Counted from the first letter of the stretch, positions 31,928 to 40,868 are shown. The stretch: DNA of 41,412 nucleotides from Bacilli bacterium (GCA_017612805.1 JAGAFD010000008.1:1-41412); one strand, 5' to 3'. Notes: generated by a model from the sequence alone, not told the origin. Numbers and translations: made by a program.

Positions 31928-31950
31928 CAAAAAAGAACCCCATGGGTTCT
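31928..31950 (-). terminator. Terminator of the yidD-lipoprotein operon
   Basis: AGAACCC/GGGTTCT (31934-31940 with 31944-31950) has a 3-base loop; on the minus strand it is followed by seven Ts. Confidence 0.8.
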
Positions 31951-31954
31951 TCTT

Positions 31955-32836
31955 TTATTTTCCTAAAGTAATGGTTCTAATGTTTTCGATATACTCTTTC
32001 ATGAACGTTAAATAAGTAAGATTATTATTGCGATCTTCAGTAGTTAAGTTTTTCATGGTATTAACAGTAATTGTTTTAGCACCATAATTATTTTCTAAGT
32101 CTTTAATTAAATCAGTTTTTTCATCAGTATTAGCGATAATAATATATTTATACTTTTTACTTTTAAAGCTTGATTTAATCGCATTTAAATTGTTTTCACT
32201 AATTGTTTCTTTATCTTCTAAACTTAAGACATTAAAACCATAATTATTTAAGTATTTAAACATATTATTTGAAGCAACAATCGTATGTTGATCTTTATCT
32301 TTAGCAGATGATGCAATTGCTCTTAATTCAGCATCCATTTTACTAACTTCTTCTTGAAGCGGTTTATAGTTATTTTCAATTTCATCAATAATATATTTAC
32401 TACTAATATAATCTTCTAGGTTATTTTTAATGGTAGTTGCAAGCATTAAATAGTTATTTGGACTCATCCATAATTCTTCAACACCATTTTCATATTTTAA
32501 ACCATAAGATACATCAATAATTTTAATTTTATGATTAGCATTAATAAATTCTTTAGCAATATTTTTTTCATTACTTAAACCGTTATAAATAAATATACCA
32601 GCTTTACTATAGTTATTAATTTGTTTTTTAGTTAATTTATATTCATTAACATTAACCCCATTAGGATAGATTGAATATACTTTTGAATTATTACCATATA
32701 ATGTTTCGGTTAAATATTCAATTGGATAAACTGTTGTATAGATTTTAACACCTTCTAAGGAATCTCTTTTAAAACAACCTGTTAAAAGCGTAGTGGTAAA
32801 TAATCCTAGAATTAATAGTTTAATAAATTTTTTCAT
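31955..32836 (-). CDS. ZnuA/AdcA-like metal-binding lipoprotein lacking the usual histidines
   Basis: This lipoprotein of 293 residues has its lipobox ending LLTGC at Cys21. It has the cluster A-I solute-binding fold: [16 protein letters not shown] opens the first lobe, and a long central helix (about 150-178) and the second lobe follow. The family's metal-binding histidines appear lost: the usual DPHxYxP region reads NVNEYKLT, the HxWLxP region reads LWMSPNN, and the second-lobe histidine region reads SNNMFKYL. It may bind another ligand or be degenerate. No transporter genes adjoin. It overlaps yidD by 4 bases (ATGA). Confidence 0.75.
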   Translation of the reverse strand: MKKFIKLLILGLFTTTLLTGCFKRDSLEGVKIYTTVYPIEYLTETLYGNNSKVYSIYPNGVNVNEYKLTKKQINNYSKAGIFIYNGLSNEKNIAKEFINANHKIKIIDVSYGLKYENGVEELWMSPNNYLMLATTIKNNLEDYISSKYIIDEIENNYKPLQEEVSKMDAELRAIASSAKDKDQHTIVASNNMFKYLNNYGFNVLSLEDKETISENNLNAIKSSFKSKKYKYIIIANTDEKTDLIKDLENNYGAKTITVNTMKNLTTEDRNNNLTYLTFMKEYIENIRTITLGK

Positions 32837-33054
32837 AATTGCTCCTTTTTCTTAACCGGGTCATAACCATATTTTCCAAAAGGATGACACCTTAATATTC
32901 TTTTAATACCTAAAATTAAGCCTTTAAAAAAACCATATTCATTTAATGCATCAATCATATAGTTACTACAAGTAGGGGTAAAACGACACATCTTATGACT
33001 TTGTAATGGTAATCTTTGATATAACCTAATTAACCATATTAATATTCTTTTCAT
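32833..33054 (-). CDS. yidD: Membrane protein insertion efficiency factor YidD
   Basis: This 73-residue protein matches YidD: an amphipathic N-terminal helix (LIRLYQRLP), then [15 protein letters not shown] with its cysteines, [16 protein letters not shown]. YidD assists the YidC insertase at the inner face of the membrane. ATG 33054 is the family start. There is no ribosome site, and the predicted transcription start falls at about the first base of the ATG, so the mRNA is probably leaderless. Confidence 0.92.
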   Translation of the reverse strand: MKRILIWLIRLYQRLPLQSHKMCRFTPTCSNYMIDALNEYGFFKGLILGIKRILRCHPFGKYGYDPVKKKEQL

Positions 33055-33061
33055 AATAAAA

Positions 33062-33090
33062 ATTATACTATAAATTATGTCTTTTTGCAA
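33062..33090 (-). promoter_or_regulatory. Promoter of yidD, seven bases from the start codon
   Basis: On the minus strand TTGCAA (33090-33085) and TATAAT (33067-33062) are separated by 17 bases. Only 7 bases lie between the -10 and the ATG of yidD. Confidence 0.7.
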
Positions 33091-33153
33091 AATATGTTTT
33101 AATTATTTATTAAATTTGTTATAATAAACAGTAGTAAAAATGGAAGTGAGTAT

Positions 33154-33801
33154 ATGGATTTCTTAAAACGTTATGGAATTAAAATTAATAATACAACGCT
33201 TTTAGAAGTAGCCCTTACTCATAGTAGCTATGCTAATGAACATGCGGCTATGAGTTATGAACGTTTAGAGTTTTTAGGGGATGCTATTTTAGAAGCCGTA
33301 TCTTCTGAGTATTTTTATAATAATACAAATTTGTCTGAGGGCGAAATGAGTAAGCTTCGTGCAAGTTATGTTTGTGAAGCAGCGTTATGTGAATACTCTA
33401 AAGAAGTTGGTATTGATAAATGCATTAGAGTCGGCCATGGTCAAGAAGGTAATGTTAATGAAACGATTATTGCCGATTGTTTTGAATCCGTAATTGGGGC
33501 TATTTTCTTAGATCAAGGTTTTGATGTTGCGAGAAGTTTTATTTTAAAAGTTATGGTGCCATTTATAATTAGTGAAACCATTTTTTATGATGATTATAAA
33601 AGCGTTTTACAAGAAATGGTTCAAACGGATAAGAAATCTTTAGAATATCGTGTAATAAAAGAAGAAGGACCTGCTCATCAAAAATATTTTGAGGTTGAAG
33701 TATTAGTTGATGGTATTGTTTATGGAGTAGGTTCAGGATCTTCTAAAAAACAAGCTGAACAAAATGCGGCTAAAGTTGCATATGAAAAAAGAGCTAGATA
33801 G
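33154..33801 (+). CDS. rnc: Ribonuclease III
   Basis: This double-strand RNA endonuclease of 215 residues processes rRNA precursors and structured mRNAs. The signature ERLEFLGDAIL (36-46) contains catalytic residues, with a second acidic site in DCFESVIGAIFLD. The C-terminal dsRNA-binding domain (about 145-215) ends GSSKKQAEQNAAKVA. An extended -10 (TGTTATAAT, 33117-33125) precedes it. It is co-transcribed with smc. RNase III also degrades toxin-antitoxin RNA duplexes in type I systems. Confidence 0.95.
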   Translation: MDFLKRYGIKINNTTLLEVALTHSSYANEHAAMSYERLEFLGDAILEAVSSEYFYNNTNLSEGEMSKLRASYVCEAALCEYSKEVGIDKCIRVGHGQEGNVNETIIADCFESVIGAIFLDQGFDVARSFILKVMVPFIISETIFYDDYKSVLQEMVQTDKKSLEYRVIKEEGPAHQKYFEVEVLVDGIVYGVGSGSSKKQAEQNAAKVAYEKRAR

Positions 33802-33810
33802 GATGATACA

Positions 33811-36747
33811 ATGTATTTAAAAAGTATTAAAGCAGATGGATTTAAATCATTTGCTGATAAAATTGATATTGAATTAACTACGGGTATTACTGGTGTAGTA
33901 GGTCCTAATGGTTCTGGTAAATCCAATATCGTGGATGCAATTCGTTGGGTATTAGGAGAACAAAGTATTAAGTCTTTACGTGGTGATGGAACAATGACGG
34001 ATGTCATCTTCCAAGGATCAAAAAGTCGTAATGCTTTAAAAAGAGCTAGTGTTAGTTTAGTTTTTGATAATTCAGATCATTATTTAAACAGTGATTTTTC
34101 CGAAATTGAAGTTAAAAGAATTGTTTATAATACTGGTGAAAATGAATACTTATTAAATAATACCAAAGTAAGATTAAAAGATATTACTGATTTATTTATT
34201 GATTCAGGGGTTGATAAAGAAGCTTTTAATATTATTTCACAAGGGGAAGTAACTAATATTGTTAATTCTAAACCTCATGAAAGAAGAGTTATTTTTGAAT
34301 CAGCAGCATCGGTTTTAAAATATAAAAAACGTAAAGAAGAAAGTTTAAGAAAATTAGAAAAAACTAAAGATAATTTACAAAAGATAGAATTATTAATTAA
34401 TGAAATTAATGAAACAATGGCACCACTTGAAGAAGAAGCAAAAAAAGCTTCTAAGTTCATTGAATTAAGAGATAAATTAAAAGATATTGAAATTGCTTTA
34501 ATAGTTAGTGATATTACCAAAATTAATAACGAATCAAATATTTTAAAACAAGAATTAGATAACTTAAAAGCTAAATTAGAAAGTATGGAAAACGAAGATA
34601 CTTCGGATAATACTTTAATTGAAGAACTTAAGTTTCAAAAATTAAATTTAGATGATACAATTAGCACTTTAAATGAAGAATTAATTAGTTTAAATGAACG
34701 AATTGCTAAAGTAGATAGTGAAAAAAGATTAAATGTTGAACGCCAAAGTAGTGATGCGGGTGTTGATAGTAATAAATTAGTTTCATTAAAAGAAGAAATC
34801 TTAAATATTAATAAAAATATAACCGTTATTAGTAATGAACTTAATTTAATTAATGAGGATTTAACTAAAGAAAATGCTAATTTAGATCGTTTAACTACGG
34901 ATCGTAAAAATTTAAATATTAAGAATAATACTTATGCTGTAAGAAAAGATGAATTAAACTCCGAATTATTTAAGATTAAGAATTTGATTTCAATTACGGA
35001 AAATAATATTTCAGGCGATGGATTACTTACTAATAGTGTTAAAAAGATTTTAAATAATCCGCGTTTAAAGAAACATGATGTATTTGGTCGTTTATTTGAT
35101 TATGATTCAATTTATGCTAAAGCTTTAGATTGTGCTATTGGTTATAATTATAATGTATTAGTAGTAGATAATGAAGAAGATGCTAAAAGTGCTATTAATT
35201 ATTTAAAAGAGAACGATTTAGGAAGAGCAACCTTCTTTCCATTAAACATTATTAAACCAAAATGGATTGATCAAGATATTGTTGAGCGTATTAGTGTAGT
35301 TAATGGCTTTATTGGAATTGCTAGTGATTTAGTTACTTATGATAAACAATATGAAAATATTATTAAGAATCAATTAGGTAATATTATCGTTGTTAAAGAT
35401 ATTGATGCCCTAAATTTAATTGGTCGTATTATTAATTATCAATATCGTATTGTTTCACTAGATGGTGATATTTTAAATAAAGGTGGTTCTATTACTGGTG
35501 GTTCAGCTAAGAGTAATAATGGTAAGTTAGAAGAAAAAGCTAAATTAGTAAATTATAAAAATAAAGAACAAGAATTACTTGCAAATTTAGAAACGTTGAA
35601 ATTAGAAATTGAAGCTAATCAAGATGATATCGATGTTATTGATACGCAAGAAAAGAGTACTTTAAATGAAATCTATAAGTATCAAGAAATGATTAATAAT
35701 AAAAATCAAACTTTAGAAGATTATCGATATCAATTAAATATTAAAGAAAGTGAATATAATGCACTTGATTCAAAAAAAGATGCAAAATTAGATAATGTCA
35801 TTGATCAATTATTAAAAGAATATTATGAATTAGTTGAACAAAGAGATACTCTTGTTAAAACAATTAATCATCATAAAAATGATTTATTTTCTTTAAATAA
35901 TCAAATTGATGAGTGTGAGCTTAATATTAAGAAACATAATAGTACTTATAATGCATTATTAAATGATATTAAGAATAAGGAAGTAACCTTAGCGAAAAAT
36001 GGGGTTATGTTAGATAATTTATTACTTAATTTAAGTGATTTTTATAGTATGACTTATGATTATGCTTTAAATAATTTTGAATTAGAAAAAGATATTAATG
36101 TTGCGCGTAAGGAAGTTCGTAGTTTAAAACTAGAAATTAAAGATTTAGGCGATGTTAATACTGGTTCAATTGCGGAATATGATCGTTTACAAACTCGTTA
36201 TCAATTCTTAAATGAACAAAAGAGTGATTTAGATGAAGCCATTAATAATTTACTAGGAATTATTAATGAAATGGATGAAATCATGAAAACAAAATTCTTA
36301 GCGACTTTTGAAGAAGTTAAAAAAGAATTCGGTATTGTCTTTAAAGAATTATTTAAGGGTGGAGAAGGTACTTTAAAACTTACTGATCCTGATAATATCT
36401 TAGAAACTGGTGTTGAAATATTAGCTGTTCCACCAGGAAAGAAGATAAGTTCTAATACGCTGCTTTCGGGTGGTGAAAAAACATTAACGGCGATTGCTTT
36501 GTTATTTGCAATTCTCAATGTTAAAAAAGCCCCATTCTGTGTATTAGATGAGGTGGAAGCAGCATTAGATGAAGCTAATGTTGATATGTTTGGTAATTTC
36601 TTACTTAAAAAGAAAGATGCTTCACAATTCATTATTATTACGCATAAGAAACGTACCATGGAATATGCTGATTACTTATATGGTATTACCATGCAAGAAT
36701 CTGGTGTTTCCAAATTAGTTAGCGTAAAATTAGATAATTTAAAATAA
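33811..36747 (+). CDS. smc: Chromosome segregation protein SMC, short form
   Basis: This condensin ATPase of 978 residues has Walker A GPNGSGKS at 31-38 and the N-terminal head. A coiled coil runs from about 165 to 390, the hinge from about 410 to 560 (VFGRLFDYDSIYAKALD... with the GGSITGGSA turn), a returning coil to about 800, then signature LSGGE (885-889) and Walker B VLDEVEAALD. It organises the chromosome with ScpA and ScpB. Bacillus SMC is about 1,186 residues; the length here matches mycoplasma P115, with both arms shortened alike. It follows rnc by 9 bases. Confidence 0.95.
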   Translation: MYLKSIKADGFKSFADKIDIELTTGITGVVGPNGSGKSNIVDAIRWVLGEQSIKSLRGDGTMTDVIFQGSKSRNALKRASVSLVFDNSDHYLNSDFSEIEVKRIVYNTGENEYLLNNTKVRLKDITDLFIDSGVDKEAFNIISQGEVTNIVNSKPHERRVIFESAASVLKYKKRKEESLRKLEKTKDNLQKIELLINEINETMAPLEEEAKKASKFIELRDKLKDIEIALIVSDITKINNESNILKQELDNLKAKLESMENEDTSDNTLIEELKFQKLNLDDTISTLNEELISLNERIAKVDSEKRLNVERQSSDAGVDSNKLVSLKEEILNINKNITVISNELNLINEDLTKENANLDRLTTDRKNLNIKNNTYAVRKDELNSELFKIKNLISITENNISGDGLLTNSVKKILNNPRLKKHDVFGRLFDYDSIYAKALDCAIGYNYNVLVVDNEEDAKSAINYLKENDLGRATFFPLNIIKPKWIDQDIVERISVVNGFIGIASDLVTYDKQYENIIKNQLGNIIVVKDIDALNLIGRIINYQYRIVSLDGDILNKGGSITGGSAKSNNGKLEEKAKLVNYKNKEQELLANLETLKLEIEANQDDIDVIDTQEKSTLNEIYKYQEMINNKNQTLEDYRYQLNIKESEYNALDSKKDAKLDNVIDQLLKEYYELVEQRDTLVKTINHHKNDLFSLNNQIDECELNIKKHNSTYNALLNDIKNKEVTLAKNGVMLDNLLLNLSDFYSMTYDYALNNFELEKDINVARKEVRSLKLEIKDLGDVNTGSIAEYDRLQTRYQFLNEQKSDLDEAINNLLGIINEMDEIMKTKFLATFEEVKKEFGIVFKELFKGGEGTLKLTDPDNILETGVEILAVPPGKKISSNTLLSGGEKTLTAIALLFAILNVKKAPFCVLDEVEAALDEANVDMFGNFLLKKKDASQFIIITHKKRTMEYADYLYGITMQESGVSKLVSVKLDNLK

Positions 36748-36772
36748 AAACTAGGATAATTTCCTAGTTTTT
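36746..36772 (+). terminator. Terminator of rnc-smc
   Basis: AAAAACTAGGA/TCCTAGTTTTT (36746-36756 with 36762-36772) has a 5-base loop. Confidence 0.85.
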
Positions 36773-36833
36773 ATTTACTTTTTATATTATTTAGGTATAA
36801 TAAAAAATGACTTTATTATTTAGGGGGATTATT

Positions 36834-38042
36834 ATGGTAGAAAATACTTTAGAAAAAGAAAATATAGAAGAAGTAAAAGCTAAATATAAAGAAGCAAAAG
36901 AAAAACACGATGAACATTTTAATTATTTAAGAAGAGTTGGTATAGATATTCGTCATAATAGCAAATTAAGGGAATTATATGATACAGTAAATCATTATAA
37001 AAGAATTATCGATTATCATGATATTTGGGAATTATTATCTCCTATCAGACCAGAATTAAAGAAAATTGCTGAGGCTATTGGTTATGATGAGGAAGAAGAC
37101 TATTTTGAATATTCTTTAGAGGAACATGGTGATATTAAATGCCTTCGTTATGCATTTAATCATCGTATTCAAACTACTGGTATATCATATAAATATTTAT
37201 CTTCTTATGGATATATGATGTATAATGAAGAAGGGCATATTTATTTATCGAATAATGGAATATGTGATGGCAATTGGTCTATTTCTGATTATCCAACTAA
37301 AGGAGTTACAACATCGCAAGATCATATTTGTCACAAGATAACTTTTATTGATGATAATTATTTTTATATTAGTATGCGTAATCATAATACGGAATTATAT
37401 TGTATTCTTGATGGTAAATGCGAATTAGTTCATGCTTTTGATGAAAATGTTAATATTAAATATTGGCCATCTTTATGGGAGAAAAAAGTAATCGTTTGTG
37501 ATCATGATATATATAATGCCGATGAAGATAAATTTATCTTTACTAGTAAAAAGGCATTTATTCAACCATATGATAAAAAATATTTTTCAATTCCAATTAG
37601 AAAAAATGGTTTACTATCTATGGGAACCGCTGAACAATTAAAGAATCAAATGATCGATTTCATGAAGAAAAATAATTTGCTACTTATTAGTGATTCAATT
37701 GAAGTAACTTGTTGTGATAATAATTATAAATCAATTGAAAAATATTATGATACATTTTGTTTTATGGATTTAAATGGTAATATTGTTAGTGAATTATATG
37801 TAGTATCATGTGATAATTTAGCGACTAGTACATACCGTGTAACTAATGACACTTATGTTGTTACTTTATATGAAATAAAAGAAGATTTAACTGATGCATT
37901 ATTGAAGGAAATAAAAGCGGAAAATGAACGTATAGAACGTGAATTAGAAAAGATGAGAGGTGTTTTCTTAAACCAATTAGAGTTTATGAATGATTCCGAA
38001 AATCAAGATCCAGATGCTAATAAATTTACATTAGAAAACTAG
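36834..38042 (+). CDS. Protein of unknown function, 402 residues
   Basis: I do not recognise a family. A charged helical N-terminus (about residues 1-60) is followed by a long beta-rich part with aromatic strands and turns (GYMMYNEEGHIYLSNNG, NTELYCILDGKCELV) and an acidic C-terminal helix. The middle resembles the unknown protein at 12870 in style and may be a propeller-like fold. TTTACT-16-TATAAT (36774-36801) is a plausible promoter, and AGGGGGATT precedes ATG 36834. Confidence 0.7.
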   Translation: MVENTLEKENIEEVKAKYKEAKEKHDEHFNYLRRVGIDIRHNSKLRELYDTVNHYKRIIDYHDIWELLSPIRPELKKIAEAIGYDEEEDYFEYSLEEHGDIKCLRYAFNHRIQTTGISYKYLSSYGYMMYNEEGHIYLSNNGICDGNWSISDYPTKGVTTSQDHICHKITFIDDNYFYISMRNHNTELYCILDGKCELVHAFDENVNIKYWPSLWEKKVIVCDHDIYNADEDKFIFTSKKAFIQPYDKKYFSIPIRKNGLLSMGTAEQLKNQMIDFMKKNNLLLISDSIEVTCCDNNYKSIEKYYDTFCFMDLNGNIVSELYVVSCDNLATSTYRVTNDTYVVTLYEIKEDLTDALLKEIKAENERIERELEKMRGVFLNQLEFMNDSENQDPDANKFTLEN

Positions 38043-38060
38043 GATGTTATCCTAGTTTTT
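38035..38060. terminator. Terminator between the 402-residue gene and def
   Basis: AAAACTAGGA/TCCTAGTTTT (38035-38044 with 38050-38059) has a 5-base loop. It is stronger on the plus strand. Confidence 0.75.
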
Positions 38061-38610
38061 ATATTTCACGCATTAAGTCTTTTCCTTTAAATGGATCTTT
38101 TGGGTCAATCTTATCAACGAATAAAATACCATTTAAATGATCGATTTCATGTTGGAAAGCAATAGCGATATCTTCGCGAACACGAATTTTTTGTTTATTA
38201 CCATCAATGTCATAATATTCAACATTAATACGAGCATGTCTTGGTACAATACCATCTACCGGACGATTTACGGATAAACATCCTTCACCTTCACCAACAT
38301 AAATCATTTCTTCGGATTCACTTAAGATGGTTGGGTTAATAATAATGTGTTCTTCAAAGGTATGGTCTTCATTTTCGTTAGCAATAACAAAGATCCGAAG
38401 TGGTATTCCAATTTGAATCATAGCAAGCCCCATACCAGCTCTTAATTTATATTTTTTTTCATATTTTTCATTTTGACTCATTTTAAGATATTTAATCATA
38501 TCATAAATAGTATCTTTCATTTCTTTATCAAGTGGAAATACTACTTCTTTTGATACGGTTCTTAAGATTTTGTTTTTTTCATCTAATATTTTAATATTTG
38601 GTAATTCCAT
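38059..38610 (-). CDS. def: Peptide deformylase
   Basis: This metalloenzyme of 183 residues removes the formyl group from new proteins. All three motifs are present: GMGLAMIQIG (motif 1), EGCLSV (motif 2, metal-binding Cys) and QHEIDHLNG (motif 3, two metal-binding His and catalytic Glu). The insertion between motifs 1 and 2 marks the Gram-positive type 2 form. It is monocistronic on the minus strand. Confidence 0.95.
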   Translation of the reverse strand: MELPNIKILDEKNKILRTVSKEVVFPLDKEMKDTIYDMIKYLKMSQNEKYEKKYKLRAGMGLAMIQIGIPLRIFVIANENEDHTFEEHIIINPTILSESEEMIYVGEGEGCLSVNRPVDGIVPRHARINVEYYDIDGNKQKIRVREDIAIAFQHEIDHLNGILFVDKIDPKDPFKGKDLMREI

Positions 38611-38655
38611 AATAAATCACTCCACATTGATAATAAATTATATCAAATAATAGAT

Positions 38656-38680
38656 AAAAATGGAAGATTTTTTCTTCCAT
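38656..38680 (-). terminator. Terminator of the YjcZ-like gene
   Basis: ATGGAAGA/TCTTCCAT (38660-38667 with 38673-38680) has a 5-base loop; the minus strand continues TTTTTA. The last base of the stop codon lies in the stem. Confidence 0.75.
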
Positions 38681-38844
38681 TAATTATTATTCCACATATA
38701 TCCTGCACCAATAATGATAACAAGTAAAATAAATAATACAATCCATATTGCAGAACCAACGCCAGATCCAGTTGTATATCCAGTTACTGGCATACATCCT
38801 GTGTTATTTCCACCCCAGTAACCATTGTTTCCATAGTAATACAT
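38680..38844 (-). CDS. YjcZ/SscA-like small glycine-rich membrane protein
   Basis: This 54-residue protein has a Tyr/Gly/Asn-rich start (MYYYGNNGYWGGNN), a GSGVGSA turn and one membrane helix (IWIVLFILLVIIIGAGY, residues 33-49). This layout resembles the YjcZ/SscA family of small sporulation proteins, whose helix has the form F.LIVVLFILLIIVG. The ribosome site AAAGGAGGT, 6 bases before ATG, is perfect, and a terminator follows, so it is a real gene. A minus-strand TATAAT lies at 38869-38864. The role is uncertain in a species not known to sporulate. Confidence 0.75.
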   Translation of the reverse strand: MYYYGNNGYWGGNNTGCMPVTGYTTGSGVGSAIWIVLFILLVIIIGAGYMWNNN

Positions 38845-38963
38845 ATTTTTACCTCCTTTGTTTATTATAATTTATTAAAATTGTCTTATTTTTGACATAT
38901 TAAATGCCTAATTTTACTTAAAATTATGGAAAAATATGTTATTATTAGAATAGGTGAGGAAGC

Positions 38964-40103
38964 ATGAGGAGTAAGCTAAAAAAAATGGATATTCCATTAT
39001 TAATTGCAATGTTATTATTTTTAGTTTTAGGCTTAACGATGATTTTTAGTGCTTCGAATGTATCGGCAGTTTTAAGATATCATGTTTCAACAACTTATTT
39101 TTTTAAACGCCAATTAGTATTTATTATTGCTGCATTATTATTTGGTAGTATTTTTGTTTTAAATATTCCTACTAAAAAATATCGTTTTTTAGGAGTAGTT
39201 TATTTTATTGTTTCAGTAGCTAGTTTATTCTTGTTATTTGTTTATGGTAAAGTGGCTGGTGGTGCTAAGAGTTGGTATGCGTTAGGAAGCTTATCGCTTA
39301 ATTTACAACCAATTGAGTTTGTTAAAACATCATTAATTATTTTCTTATCAATTTATTATTCAGTTATTTATCGGATTAAAAATCGCCCACCAATTACTAC
39401 ATTTATTCCGTTTGCTATTACCGGATTTATTGCGCTTTTAATAGTGTTACAACCCGACTTAGGGGGAGCATTAATTGTTTGTGCCTTAATGGGATTACTA
39501 TATTTAAACTTACCAGATGAAAAGAAGAATAAAACCAAATTAGTTAAATATACCTTAATTGCTTTAGTGGTTGGCGGATTAATATTATTCTATTCCGGTT
39601 CACATTTTTTTGGTAGTTACCAATTAAAGCGCTTAAACTTTTCAAAACCATGTTCAAGATATATGGAAGATACGGGTTATCAAGTATGTAATGGTTTTAT
39701 TGCAATGCATAATGGTGGATTCTTGGGAAAAGGTTTGGGTAAATCAACCCAAAAATATTTATATTTACCAGAAGCTCATACCGATTTTATTTTCCCAATT
39801 ATTGTTGAAGAGTTAGGTTTTGTTACGGGACTTGCGGTAATCTTTGGTTACGCTTTTATGTTATATCGTATTTTAGGAATAGCTAGAAAAGCCAAAACTA
39901 TTCAAAATCAAGTATTAAGTTATGGTTGTTTATTTTATATGCTAATTCATATCATGATTAATTTATTGGGAGTTTTAGCATTAATGCCACTTACCGGAGT
40001 ACCACTTCCATTCTTAAGTTATGGTGGTTCTTATAATATTAACTTAATCTTAATGATCTTTATTGTGGAACGTGTTTCCATTGAAAACAATACTAGTAAA
40101 TAA
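38964..40103 (+). CDS. ftsW: SEDS peptidoglycan polymerase, FtsW-like
   Basis: This integral membrane glycosyltransferase of 379 residues has about ten helices. Conserved segments are LQPIEFVK, VLQPDLGGAL, GYQVCNGFIAMHNGGFLGKGLG, the EAHTDFIFPIIVEELG catalytic loop region, and PLPFLSYGGS near the end. It would polymerise lipid II with a class B penicillin-binding protein, probably the one at 20983. RodA is the alternative. Two cysteines in the GYQV loop are unusual compared with model FtsW proteins. It is monocistronic. Confidence 0.92.
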   Translation: MRSKLKKMDIPLLIAMLLFLVLGLTMIFSASNVSAVLRYHVSTTYFFKRQLVFIIAALLFGSIFVLNIPTKKYRFLGVVYFIVSVASLFLLFVYGKVAGGAKSWYALGSLSLNLQPIEFVKTSLIIFLSIYYSVIYRIKNRPPITTFIPFAITGFIALLIVLQPDLGGALIVCALMGLLYLNLPDEKKNKTKLVKYTLIALVVGGLILFYSGSHFFGSYQLKRLNFSKPCSRYMEDTGYQVCNGFIAMHNGGFLGKGLGKSTQKYLYLPEAHTDFIFPIIVEELGFVTGLAVIFGYAFMLYRILGIARKAKTIQNQVLSYGCLFYMLIHIMINLLGVLALMPLTGVPLPFLSYGGSYNINLILMIFIVERVSIENNTSK

Positions 40104-40129
40104 AAATTGCAAGAAATTGCAATTTTTTT
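40102..40129 (+). terminator. Terminator of ftsW
   Basis: AAAAATTGCAA/TTGCAATTTTT (40102-40112 with 40117-40127) has a GAAA loop and a T-run. Confidence 0.85.
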
Positions 40130-40138
40130 AATGAAAAA

Positions 40139-40174
40139 AAAGGAAATCATTCGTTTTTCGCTAATATAATAGTA
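40139..40174 (+). promoter_or_regulatory. Sigma-H-like promoter element, copy 2, before comEA
   Basis: AAAGGAAAT (40139-40147) and TAAT (40162-40165), 17 bases after AGGA, repeat the arrangement at 26046. CGCTAATATAATAGTAGG (40159-40176) is shared exactly. Its position 10-15 bases before the comEA ribosome site and start supports a real promoter, possibly read by a sigma-H/ComX-type factor controlling competence. Confidence 0.6.
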
Positions 40175-40184
40175 GGAGGGAAAA

Positions 40185-40868
40185 ATGAAAAACTATTTAT
40201 TTAAAAAGTATTATCCATTCATCATTATTATTTTGTTAGTAATTAGTAATGTTTTTACTTATTGTTATTTTAGTAATAATAAGGAAACTAATATTGTGGA
40301 AGAAAAGCCAATTAATGAGGTTGCTTTAATTGAAGATACTAATTTAATAACGGTTGATATTAAGGGTGAGATTAAAAAGCCAGGAATTTATGAGTTAGCC
40401 TTAGGTAGTAATGTAGCAGATTTAGTAAAGTTAGCTGGAGGAATTAAAAAAACGGGAACTACTGCTAATCTTAATTTAGCCAGAAAACTTACTGATCAAA
40501 GTGTCATTGTAATTAAAAATAAAAATCAAAAAAATACTAAAACCGTTGAAGAACCATGTGTTTGTAAAGATATTGAAATAAGCAATTGTAATAATGAATC
40601 AAGCATAATTGAAGTGGTTAAATCCGATAAGTTGGAAGGGGAGGCAAAACCAACTATTACGGAAGCAAAAACAAGTAATAAAGTAAGTATTAATAATGCT
40701 TCTAAAGAAAGTTTGATGACCTTATCCGGAATTGGTGAAGCTAAAGCGGTAGCAATCATTAATTATCGTAATGAGTATGGTAACTTTACTAAATTGGAAG
40801 ATCTAACTAAAGTAAGCGGCATTAGTGAAGCAATTTTTAATAAAATTAAAGACAATATTGAATTATAA
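40185..40868 (+). CDS. comEA: Competence DNA receptor ComEA
   Basis: This 227-residue membrane-anchored DNA-binding protein of the transformation machinery has a membrane helix near residues 10-30, an SLBB domain (about 60-112, VDIKGEIKKPGIYEL), a linker of low complexity with three cysteines, and a C-terminal double helix-hairpin-helix (about 163-227, VSINNASKESLMTLSGIGEAKA). All parts of Firmicute ComEA are present. It overlaps comEC. The start has an AGGAGGG site. Confidence 0.93.
   Translation: MKNYLFKKYYPFIIIILLVISNVFTYCYFSNNKETNIVEEKPINEVALIEDTNLITVDIKGEIKKPGIYELALGSNVADLVKLAGGIKKTGTTANLNLARKLTDQSVIVIKNKNQKNTKTVEEPCVCKDIEISNCNNESSIIEVVKSDKLEGEAKPTITEAKTSNKVSINNASKESLMTLSGIGEAKAVAIINYRNEYGNFTKLEDLTKVSGISEAIFNKIKDNIEL

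Noticed and set aside
36201-36659. Minus-strand open frame of 152 codons inside smc
   Set aside because: It is antisense to the conserved SMC C-terminal head and has no family resemblance or ribosome site. Similar long shadows at 2089-2319, 18693-18908, 20348-20566, 23242-23463, 33720-34007, 34275-34520 and 40526-40759 were dropped for the same reason.
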